Of a stretch of 7,121 nt of DNA, positions 1 to 5,793 are shown in pieces (the stretch's first letter is position 1; every line of letters begins with the position of its first letter). The notes below the pieces were generated by a model that was given only the letters and a program-made list of their open reading frames with translations, searched no databases and had not been told where the DNA came from. The stretch covers positions 1 through 7,121 of the forward strand of contig DFHC01000113.1 of NCBI GenBank assembly GCA_002372575.1. Reading direction: 5' to 3'. This stretch comes from a bacterium UBA3734. GTDB lineage: Bacteria > Bacteroidota > Bacteroidia > Bacteroidales > Bacteroidaceae. The translations under genes and the position numbers were made by a program.

Positions 1-908
1 TCTTCCTCGTCCTCATCGACCCAAAGTTTCGGGAACATTTCGGCGATTTTGTTCGGCATCAGACCCGAGAAAATCGCGTTTCGGGCGTATTGCGTCGCCG
101 TCGGCAGGATGCTCATATAGAGTTCTTCGCTGATGTCGAACATTTCCGAGAGGTCGCTCGCGATGGTGCGCCACTGGTCGTAGCGGAAGTTGTCGATGAC
201 AATCAAAAACACCTTCTCGCCCTCGTTCAACATCGGGAAAATGCGCCGTTTGAAAACGTCGGGCGACATCAGATGGCGGTCGTCGGACGGTTTTCCGCCC
301 TTGTCTTCCACCCAATCCAAGTAGTTCTGCTTCACGAATTTCGCGAATCCGATGTTCGCCTCTTCCTTTTGTGTGCGCAGGATTTCGGTCATCGAACTGT
401 CGGCGGAACTCAGTTCCAGTTCCCAATGCACGAGGCGCCTGTAAAGGTTCACCCAGTCGTCGAACGTGCGACAGTCTTGAATCTGCATCGAAATGTCCAT
501 AAAATTCTGCTGATAGCCCGTCTGCGTCACCTCGGTGACAATCTGTCGCTGGTGGATGTTCTTTTTCAGCGTCAGCAGAATCTGCATCGGGTTCACGGGC
601 TTAATGAGGTAGTCGGCGATCTTGGAGCCGATGGCCTGGTCCATAATGTTCTCCTCCTCGCTCTTCGTACACATCACCACGGGTGTGTCGGGCGAGATTT
701 CCTTCAGCCGCTGCAGCGTTTGCAGGCCGGTCAGACCCGGCATCATCTCGTCGAGGATAATCAGGTCGAACGGCTGCTGCTGACACGCCTCGATGGCGTC
801 GCTTCCGTTGGTCATCGTGGTTACGTCGTAGCCCTTCTTTTCTAAAAAAAGGATGTGAGCCTTCAGCAGCTCCATTTCGTCATCTACCCAAAGAATTTTT
901 CCTGACAT
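1..908 (-). CDS. porX: PorX response regulator/PglZ-phosphatase (partial, 3' end missing)
   Basis: The 302 visible codons begin MSGKILWVDDE and run off the left edge. Residues 1-120 are a CheY-like receiver: acidic pair D9/D10, phospho-acceptor D53 in ILDEMMPG, T81 and K103 (IKPVNP). A helical linker follows, and from about residue 215 an alkaline-phosphatase-superfamily (PglZ) domain starts, with D239 in VIDNFRYDQW and the PTATQYARN motif, where Thr270 or Thr272 is the likely nucleophile. The remaining metal ligands lie outside the window. In Porphyromonas and Flavobacterium this architecture is PorX, a cytoplasmic regulator that works with the sensor PorY and the ECF factor SigP to control type IX secretion, and whose C-terminal domain hydrolyses oligonucleotides. 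The start is fixed by the receiver N-terminus and by a promoter about 40 bases upstream. The gene is divergent from merR. The family assignment is secure; a working type IX system in this organism is inferred. Confidence 0.93.
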   Translation of the reverse strand, partial: MSGKILWVDDEMELLKAHILFLEKKGYDVTTMTNGSDAIEACQQQPFDLIILDEMMPGLTGLQTLQRLKEISPDTPVVMCTKSEEENIMDQAIGSKIADYLIKPVNPMQILLTLKKNIHQRQIVTEVTQTGYQQNFMDISMQIQDCRTFDDWVNLYRRLVHWELELSSADSSMTEILRTQKEEANIGFAKFVKQNYLDWVEDKGGKPSDDRHLMSPDVFKRRIFPMLNEGEKVFLIVIDNFRYDQWRTIASDLSEMFDISEELYMSILPTATQYARNAIFSGLMPNKIAEMFPKLWVDEDEE

Positions 909-947
909 GGCTCAAAATGCTGTTGTTGATACCCAATTTTTCTTCCG

Positions 948-978
948 CAAAGTTACGAAAACTTTTCAAAACTACAAA
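948..978 (-). promoter_or_regulatory. porX promoter, Bacteroidota type
   Basis: On the minus strand a TTTG box (978-975) is followed after 19 bases by TAACTTTG (955-948), an exact match to the Bacteroidota -7 consensus TAnnTTTG at the usual spacing. Transcription would start near 940-944, giving a leader of roughly 35 bases before the porX ATG at 908. The spacer holds the palindrome GAAAACTTTTC (957-967), a possible operator, though the region is A/T-rich enough for this to arise by chance. Confidence 0.7.
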
Positions 979-992
979 AAAAGCGAAAATAA

Positions 993-1024
993 TTTGCGTG
1001 TTCGCAGAGTTCTTTGTAATTTTG
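993..1024 (+). promoter_or_regulatory. merR promoter, Bacteroidota type
   Basis: TTTG (993-996), a 20-base spacer and TAATTTTG (1017-1024) match the Bacteroidota -33/-7 consensus exactly. The predicted start of transcription is near 1028-1030. That lies upstream of the ATG at 1073 but downstream of the earlier in-frame ATG at 917, so it helps to choose the merR start. The -33 box is only 14 bases from the -33 box of the divergent porX promoter. Confidence 0.7.
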
Positions 1025-1028
1025 TTGT

Positions 1029-1052
1029 CGGAAACGGAAAAATCTGTTTCCG
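1029..1052 (+). promoter_or_regulatory. inverted repeat / leader stem-loop before merR
   Basis: CGGAAACGG (1029-1037) can pair with CTGTTTCCG (1044-1052) across the loop AAAAAT, giving nine pairs of which one is G-U. The DNA-level core is a perfect 7-bp inverted repeat, CGGAAAC/GTTTCCG. It starts at or next to the predicted transcription start and ends 20 bases before the merR ATG. It could be an mRNA 5'-end hairpin or a protein-binding operator, for instance for autoregulation by this MerR protein. The sequence alone does not decide between them. Confidence 0.5.
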
Positions 1053-1072
1053 GAACTGAAAATATCGCGAAA

Positions 1073-1426
1073 ATGGCACTGAATCAGAACAAACCCCTGA
1101 AATTGTATTACTCCATCAAAGAGGTGGCGGGCATGATTGGCGTGAACGAGAGCCTGCTGCGCTACTGGGAGAAGGAATTTCCGCACTTGCGCCCGAAAAC
1201 GGTGAGTTCGACGGGTGTGCGGCAGTACACGGAGAAGGACATCAAGCAGGTGAAGCTGATTTACAACTTGGTGAAGGAGCGCGGATTCAAGCTGTCGGCG
1301 GCTCGGAAATACCTGAACGAGAACCGCACGGGCGTGGACCGCTCGCACGAGGTGTTGGAGACGCTGATTTCGCTGCGCGACCAACTGAAGGACTTGAAAA
1401 AGCACCTCGATTTTGCCATCGTGTAG
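1073..1426 (+). CDS. small MerR-family transcriptional regulator
   Basis: This is a 117-residue DNA-binding protein. Residues 11-32 (LYYSIKEVAGMIGVNESLLRYW) form the MerR helix-turn-helix, followed by the wing ending in GVRQYTEKDI (48-57) and the helices that carry KLIYNLVKERGFKLSAARKYL. Residues 91-113 are a short heptad-like helix suited to the antiparallel dimer coiled coil. No effector-binding domain follows and there is no metal-binding cysteine, so it belongs to the short MerR type common in Bacteroidota, whose targets and ligand I cannot name. The frame is open back to 917, but the start at 1073 is chosen because it gives the family N-terminus (MALNQNKPLKLYYSI) and follows the predicted promoter; the upstream stretch has no family-like sequence. 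It faces spoT tail to tail with a 23-base gap. Confidence 0.88.
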   Translation: MALNQNKPLKLYYSIKEVAGMIGVNESLLRYWEKEFPHLRPKTVSSTGVRQYTEKDIKQVKLIYNLVKERGFKLSAARKYLNENRTGVDRSHEVLETLISLRDQLKDLKKHLDFAIV

Positions 1427-1443
1427 GCCGATAGCTGTTTTTT
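1415..1443 (+). terminator. possible weak intrinsic terminator of merR
   Basis: GCCATCG (1415-1421) can pair with CGATAGC (1429-1435) with one mismatch around a 7-base loop. TG and six T residues (1438-1443) follow. The arm overlaps the last merR codons and the stop. The stem is imperfect, so this is tentative; no comparable T-tract hairpin is seen for spoT coming from the other side. Confidence 0.35.
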
Positions 1444-1449
1444 ATTGCT

Positions 1450-2985
1450 TCACGTGGTTACTTCCTGAAGACCATCAATCTTTTTCAGCAATTCCATGAT
1501 GTGACGCACTTCGGCGCGGTCATAGACGCGCAATTCGATGGTTCCGTCGAAGATTCCGTCGTTGCTACCCACCGTGATGCGGCGAATGTAGAGGTCTAAC
1601 TGGTCGGAAATCAGGTGGGCGAGGTCGTGGAGCATGCCCTTGCGGTCGATGCCGCGAATTCGGATGGTGGCATCGAAGAGCATCTGGTGGTGCATCTGCC
1701 ATTTGGCGTCGAGGATGCGGTTGCCGTAGCTCGACTTGAGTCGTGAGGCTACGGGGCAGTCGCGCCGATGAATTTCCACGTGCTTCTTGTTGTCGATGTA
1801 GCCGAGAACGTCGTCGCCCGGAATGGGATGGCAGCAGTCGCGGAACACGTACATCTGGATGGTTTCCTCCGTGAGGAAACAGGGGATTTTCTTGTTGAAG
1901 TCGGCGCCCACCTCCAACAGTCCGCGCCCGGCCTTGACGGTCTTGGGCTCTTTCTTGTCGGCCTTGATGAAGGGCACGAATTTTTTCCAGCCTTTCTTGC
2001 CCGAGCTTTTGCCTTGCAGGTGGTTCAGGTCGTCGTCGCCGAGGATGACGGTCTTCTTGCCGAGTGCGAGAAAGAAATTCTCGTGTTTCTGGATTTCGTG
2101 CAGGTCGCAGAGCTTGTTGATGACCGACGAGGTGAGCTCGAATCCGTTTTTTTCGAGCCATTCCTTCAGCGTTTGCTCGCCTTTTTTCTGGATTTCGCGG
2201 TCGGCGCGTCGCAGGCTGGCCTGGATTTTGCCCTTGGCCTTCGCCGTGGATACGAAATTGAGCCATTCGGGCTGCACGTGTTGCGACTTCGAGGAAAGGA
2301 TTTCCACCTGGTCGCCGCTCTGCAGGCGGTGGGAGAGCGGCACGAGCTTGTGGTTGACTTTCGCGCCGATGCAGTGCGAGCCGAGGAACGTATGGATTTG
2401 GAAGGCGAAATCGAGCGCGGTGCAGCCTGCGGGCATCGTTTTCAGCTCGCCTTTCGGCGTGAACACGAAGATTTCGCGGGCGAAGAGGTTCAGCTTGATG
2501 GTGTCGAGGAAGTCCATGGCGTCGGGCTGCGGGTCGTCGAGGATTTCCTTGATGGTGCCGAGCCAGTTGTTGAGCTCGCTTTCGTTCTCGTTTTCTTGCG
2601 TGTCGGCGGTTTCGCCGTCTTTGTATTTCCAGTGGGCGGCAAAGCCCTGCTCGGCGATGTCGTCCATGCGCTCGGAGCGGATTTGCACCTCAATCCACCG
2701 GCCTTGTTTCGACATGAGCGTGACGTGCAGTGCCTGATAGCCGTTGGCCTTCGGATGGTTAATCCAGTCGCGCAGGCGGTCGGGGTGCGACTTGTAGATT
2801 TGGCTGATGGCCACGTAGATGCGGAAGCACTCGTTCACCTCGTCTTCGCGCTTGTTGGGTGTGAAAATGATGCGCACGGCGAGGATGTCGTAGATTTCAT
2901 CGAAGGTGACGTGCTTGTTCTGCATCTTGCTCCAGATGGAGTAGGGGGTTTTAACGCGCTCCTTGATGTGGTACTTGATGCCCAT
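1450..2985 (-). CDS. spoT: C-terminal fragment of SpoT: synthetase, TGS, Cys cluster, ACT
   Basis: The frame is open and family-like from 3216; 2985 is its first ATG after the break and gives 511 residues. Synthetase: ERVKTPYSIWSKM (9-21, pyrophosphate-donor binding), YDILAVRIIF (32-41), NGYQALH (81-87) and WIEVQIRSERM (97-107). TGS: EIFVFTPKGELKTMPAG (171-187) to GDQVEIL (224-230). A cysteine cluster, RDCCHPIPGDD (382-392) with C410, matches the conserved zinc-finger-like region. ACT occupies about 437-505. The TGS and ACT parts sense uncharged tRNA on the ribosome in this family. The fragment lacks the hydrolase; if translated from an internal start it would be a synthetase without its own brake, but no ribosome-binding site is seen before 2985. 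The stop is TGA at 1452-1450. Confidence 0.8.
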   Translation of the reverse strand: MGIKYHIKERVKTPYSIWSKMQNKHVTFDEIYDILAVRIIFTPNKREDEVNECFRIYVAISQIYKSHPDRLRDWINHPKANGYQALHVTLMSKQGRWIEVQIRSERMDDIAEQGFAAHWKYKDGETADTQENENESELNNWLGTIKEILDDPQPDAMDFLDTIKLNLFAREIFVFTPKGELKTMPAGCTALDFAFQIHTFLGSHCIGAKVNHKLVPLSHRLQSGDQVEILSSKSQHVQPEWLNFVSTAKAKGKIQASLRRADREIQKKGEQTLKEWLEKNGFELTSSVINKLCDLHEIQKHENFFLALGKKTVILGDDDLNHLQGKSSGKKGWKKFVPFIKADKKEPKTVKAGRGLLEVGADFNKKIPCFLTEETIQMYVFRDCCHPIPGDDVLGYIDNKKHVEIHRRDCPVASRLKSSYGNRILDAKWQMHHQMLFDATIRIRGIDRKGMLHDLAHLISDQLDLYIRRITVGSNDGIFDGTIELRVYDRAEVRHIMELLKKIDGLQEVTT

Positions 2986-3155
2986 CTTGTTGAGTGACTC
3001 CTCGATGGGGGCGGTGAACAGGTCGAACAGCTCGTGGCGCGATGCCTCGGTAGAGGCCAGCTTCTGCTTGATGCTCTGGTATTCCTCGGGGTGCTCATAG
3101 CTAAAACTGAGGTTCTCCAGCTCGCTCTTAATCTTGTAAAGTCCCAGTCGGTTGG

Positions 3156-3689
3156 CTAATGGCGCGTAGATGTAGAGCGTTTCGCCCGCGATTTTGTATT
3201 GCTTGTTGGCGGGCTGCGACTCTGCAGCGTGCGCATGTTGTGCAGTCGGTCGCAGATTTTGATGAGGATGACGCGGATGTCGTCGCTCATCGTGAGCAGC
3301 AGTTTCTTGAAGTTCTCGGCTTGTGCCGATGCCTGCTCGCCGAAGATTCCGCCCGAGATTTTCGTGAGCCCATCGACGATTTGCGCGATTTTCGGACCGA
3401 AGATGTTGCTAATGTCTTCAACCGTGTAGTCGGTGTCTTCCACCACGTCGTGGAGCAGCGCCGAGCAGATGCTCGTGGAGCCGAGGCCCATTTCCTCGCT
3501 GGCAATCTGTGCCACGGCGATGGGGTGCATGATGTAGGGCTCGCCTGAGAGTCGCTTCACGCCTTTGTGGGCCTGTCGCGCGAAGTTGAAGGCCTTGGTG
3601 ATGATGTCGGTCTTCTTGCGATGGTTCGATGCGAGATAGGTGTCGAGCAGTCGCTGAAATGCGCTGTTGATAAGGGCGTCTTCGTTCAT
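3156..3689 (-). CDS. spoT: N-terminal fragment of SpoT: (p)ppGpp hydrolase (HD) part
   Basis: As written, this frame makes 177 residues, of which the first 157 match the family and the last 20 are out-of-frame sequence before a TAG stop. It contains most of the HD-type Mn2+-dependent hydrolase: HKGVKRLSGEPYIMHP (41-56), ALLHDVVEDTDYT (78-90) and KICDRLHNMRTL (145-156). All recognisable metal and nucleotide contacts are there, but the final helices of the hydrolase domain (about 40 residues) are lost, so a stable, active product is doubtful. The start has a strong Shine-Dalgarno. Treat it as half of the broken spoT unless the frame shift proves to be an artefact. Confidence 0.8.
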   Translation of the reverse strand: MNEDALINSAFQRLLDTYLASNHRKKTDIITKAFNFARQAHKGVKRLSGEPYIMHPIAVAQIASEEMGLGSTSICSALLHDVVEDTDYTVEDISNIFGPKIAQIVDGLTKISGGIFGEQASAQAENFKKLLLTMSDDIRVILIKICDRLHNMRTLQSRSPPTSNTKSRAKRSTSTRH

Positions 3690-3692
3690 GGT

Positions 3693-5054
3693 TTACCTCC
3701 TTTTCTTTCTCTTTGACGACGATTTTCTGGCCGATGATTTTCTGGCCATCTTTTTCCTTGCCGTAGCCTTTCCGCGTCCTTTCCGGGCCGACGATTTCCC
3801 TCTTCGGGCGCTCGATTTGCGTTTGTAGGTCTTTTTCGGCGCGGTGTTGACCTTTACTTCGTTCACCTCCACTTCGGTGCGCTTCGTCAGCAGTTCGTCG
3901 GCGCGGTGGGTGTAGATGGAGTCTTCGTTGTCGATGAATTGCGTCGCGAGGTTCATGGGCAGTCGGAGCGTCGAGGGGCGGTTGTTGCCATTGACAACGC
4001 TCCGGCGGTATTGCGGATTGAGTTCTTCTATCATTTTCACGTCCACGCCCAGCACGCCGGCAATCTGCTCGAAATGCACGTCGCGGTTCAAGACGAGCGT
4101 GTCGGTTTTGGCGGGCAGGTTGGTGAGCATGGGGCAGATGTTGTGCTCGCAGTAGTAGTTCATGATGTAGTTGGCGGCGATGAAGGCCGGCACGTAGCCG
4201 CGCGTCTCGGCGGGCAGATAGGGATAGATGTGCCAATAGTCTTTCACGCCTCCGGCGCGGTGGATGGCCTTGTTCACGTTCTGCGGACCGCAGTTGTAGG
4301 CCGCAATGACGAGGTGCCAGTCGCCGAAAATCTTGTAGAGGTTTTTCAGGTAGCGGACGGCGGCATAGGTAGATTTGATGGGGTCGCGGCGCTCATCGAC
4401 GAGCGAGGTGATTTCCAGCCCGTATTGCCGCGCCGTGCCAATCATGAACTGCCAGAGTCCGGTGGCTCCGACGCGCGACACGGCGTTGGGCTTCAGGGCC
4501 GACTCGATGATGGGCAGATAGCGCAGTTCGAGTGGCAATTCGTAAGTTTCCAGTGCCTGCTCGAAGATGGGCATGTAGAAATTCTGCAGGCCGAGCATCA
4601 CGCTCACTGAGCGGCGCAGGCGTCCGCTGTAGCGGTCGATGAATTGCTGCACGATGTTGTTGTAGGGCATTTCGATGACGGTGGGCAGTTGCTTGAGTCG
4701 TTCGATATACACCTCGCGTGGGTATTCGGGGTTGTAGTCGGGCAGGTTGCACGTGCTGTCCACCAGCAGGTAGGTTTGCGTGTGGTAGAGGCCGAGCAGG
4801 CTGTCCATCTCGATGGTCAGGGCTTCCGGCATGTCGATGACGACTTCCTCTTTCTTGCCGTCCTCGTCTTCTCCCACAACGACGATTTCATCGAGTTTGG
4901 GGCGGTCGTCGTCGTCGATGACGAGCGTGTCGCTGAGGGCGACTTCGTCTTCATCTTCGTCTTCTTCTTGGTTTACGACTTGCGCCTGCATCGTCAGCGG
5001 ACAGAGCAGCGTCGCGGTCATCAGCAACTGGTAAAATCTCTTTGTTATCATCAT
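3693..5054 (-). CDS. mltD: MltD-like membrane-bound lytic murein transglycosylase (GH23)
   Basis: This 453-residue exported enzyme would cleave the MurNAc-GlcNAc bond of peptidoglycan to give 1,6-anhydroMurNAc ends. A signal peptide (1-25, ending LTMQAQ) is followed by an acidic stretch (30-70). The SLT/GH23 domain covers about 150-305: catalytic Glu184 in LPIIESALKP, ATGLWQFM (197-204) and AAYNCGP (251-257). Residues 318-390 look like a degenerate LysM region. The usual C-terminal LysM is replaced by a tail at 407-453 with 25 Lys/Arg in 47 residues and three KSSAR repeats. The start is the first of two adjacent ATGs; the frame is open to 5594, but only this start gives a signal peptide and does not overlap the upstream gene. 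It lies 35 bases after DUF5683 and 3 bases before spoT. Gene-family confidence is high; the exact symbol is by resemblance. Confidence 0.88.
   Translation of the reverse strand: MMITKRFYQLLMTATLLCPLTMQAQVVNQEEDEDEDEVALSDTLVIDDDDRPKLDEIVVVGEDEDGKKEEVVIDMPEALTIEMDSLLGLYHTQTYLLVDSTCNLPDYNPEYPREVYIERLKQLPTVIEMPYNNIVQQFIDRYSGRLRRSVSVMLGLQNFYMPIFEQALETYELPLELRYLPIIESALKPNAVSRVGATGLWQFMIGTARQYGLEITSLVDERRDPIKSTYAAVRYLKNLYKIFGDWHLVIAAYNCGPQNVNKAIHRAGGVKDYWHIYPYLPAETRGYVPAFIAANYIMNYYCEHNICPMLTNLPAKTDTLVLNRDVHFEQIAGVLGVDVKMIEELNPQYRRSVVNGNNRPSTLRLPMNLATQFIDNEDSIYTHRADELLTKRTEVEVNEVKVNTAPKKTYKRKSSARRGKSSARKGRGKATARKKMARKSSARKSSSKRKKRR
3696..3702 (-). promoter_or_regulatory. strong Shine-Dalgarno for spoT, inside the end of mltD
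   Basis: The minus strand reads AAGGAGG, six bases (TAAACC) before the spoT ATG at 3689. It is a full match to the anti-Shine-Dalgarno core at ideal spacing. It coincides with the last Lys-Arg-Arg codons of mltD, so the Lys/Arg tail may produce it by chance. The other starts in this window (parB, DUF5683, mltD, merR) have no such site, as is normal for Bacteroidota. Confidence 0.55.
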
Positions 5055-5089
5055 TTTATGCTGTTTTTTCGTTGTGAAAGTTCGTTTTT

Positions 5090-5785
5090 TCAGAATGTGA
5101 GGCTGCATTGCACGCCGATTCCCGCTGGCCTGTTGGGATTGATGGCCGTCGGGTTGCCCAGAATGGCGGGTGTCACTTGCAGGCTGAGGTCGTTGGAGAT
5201 GTCGAATTCCGAGAGCGACGCATCGACGTAGGCATCGACCACCGACAGCGCATACACGCCCACCATCACGAAGAAACTCAGGTCGCGCCAACGGCGATAG
5301 CGGTCTTTGCGCTTGCGGAAGAGTTCTTGGTAGCGCGCGATGTTGGCTTCGGTGATTTGTGCGCCGAGGTGCATGAACTGGTTGTAGCTCTCGGTTTTCG
5401 GGTCGTCGTCCATCAGGTCCATGTAGGCCTGCGAATAGTCGTGGTACATCATGTTGTTCCAGCGCATGGCGTAGGCGCAGCCCACGAATCCGCCGTAGAT
5501 GATGGGCAGTTTCCAGTATTTTCGGTTGTAGATTTGGCCAGCGCCAGGGAGCACGAGCGAGAGCCACAGCGCGCGCTTCGTTTCGGGTCGCCACGTGGCC
5601 CAGTCGCGTTTCTTGCGCTTGGGCACGAGGTCGAGGGTGTCGATGAGAGCCAGCTCGCCCGTGAGGATGCCGTCGCCGTTCTCGGCCACGACCACCGTCT
5701 GTGTGCTGTCGGTCTGTGCCTGTACCGTCGGGCTGAGGAGCAGGCTGCCGAGCAGTGTTGCGAGCGTGATGATTCCCTTTCTCAT
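5090..5785 (-). CDS. DUF5683 exported/membrane protein of unknown function
   Basis: The protein has 231 residues. Residues 1-24 are a signal peptide (MRKGIITLATLLGSLLLSPTVQAQ-type, cleavage after VQA). An exposed segment follows to about 66, then the family signature LVLPGAGQIYNRKYWKLPII (78-97) with a hydrophobic segment running to about 107. An amphipathic charged stretch (112-168, with RKRKDRYRRWRD) precedes a second hydrophobic segment, FFVMVGVYALSVVDAYVDA (171-189). It ends in alternating hydrophobic residues and a terminal Phe (VQCSLTF), which resembles the last strand of outer-membrane proteins but is weak evidence. The family is typical of Bacteroidota and has no known activity. It starts 8 bases after the parB stop, so it is translated from the same message. 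Its constant company with parB and mltD suggests an envelope role, which is inference. Confidence 0.85.
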   Translation of the reverse strand: MRKGIITLATLLGSLLLSPTVQAQTDSTQTVVVAENGDGILTGELALIDTLDLVPKRKKRDWATWRPETKRALWLSLVLPGAGQIYNRKYWKLPIIYGGFVGCAYAMRWNNMMYHDYSQAYMDLMDDDPKTESYNQFMHLGAQITEANIARYQELFRKRKDRYRRWRDLSFFVMVGVYALSVVDAYVDASLSEFDISNDLSLQVTPAILGNPTAINPNRPAGIGVQCSLTF

Positions 5786-5793
5786 GCGCGTTT

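Larger units (their letters stand above)
1450..3689 (-). pseudogene. spoT: RelA/SpoT bifunctional (p)ppGpp synthetase/hydrolase, frameshifted
   Basis: The locus encodes a complete Rel-family protein if one frame shift is bridged. Codons 1-157 run from the ATG at 3689 to AGT at 3221-3219. The sequence then has CG (3218-3217) before CAG (3216-3214), where the family resumes in another frame (QPANKQYKIAGETLYIYAP). Dropping these two bases gives 745 residues; one added base would also restore the frame. Domains in the rebuilt protein: HD hydrolase at about 1-195 (H55, H80-D81, E84-D85, D147), synthetase at about 235-350, TGS at about 404-465, a Cys cluster at 618-619 and 644, and ACT at about 671-740. 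Such enzymes make (p)ppGpp from ATP and GTP/GDP and hydrolyse it to pyrophosphate. No other disruption is present, so the break is either recent or a sequencing error. The ATG lies 3 bases past the mltD stop. Confidence 0.85.

Noticed and set aside
90..845. 251-codon open frame on the plus strand
   Set aside because: Antisense to the clear receiver and PglZ domains of porX, with a His/Val/Leu-rich shadow composition.
917..1072. 52-residue N-terminal extension of the MerR protein
   Set aside because: It would start upstream of both predicted promoters, and the extra residues do not resemble the family.
1447..1462. parS-like site around CACGTG between merR and spoT
   Set aside because: Compared with TGTTTCACGTGAAACA, the left half and core fit (10 of 16 bases) but the right half does not. 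Other CACGTG cores (2274, 5593) are also poor matches inside genes.
1768..2997. 409-codon open frame on the plus strand
   Set aside because: It lies antisense to spoT, has no recognisable motif and a skewed composition typical of a shadow frame in GC-rich third positions. spoT coding is unambiguous here.
3214..3222. Programmed ribosomal frameshift in spoT
   Set aside because: No slippery heptamer or stop codon lies at the shift point (CAGAGTCGCAG), and Rel proteins are not known to use one.
5055..5594. 180-residue N-terminal extension of the transglycosylase
   Set aside because: The frame is open, but it overlaps the DUF5683 gene, has no family-like sequence, and would bury the evident signal peptide.
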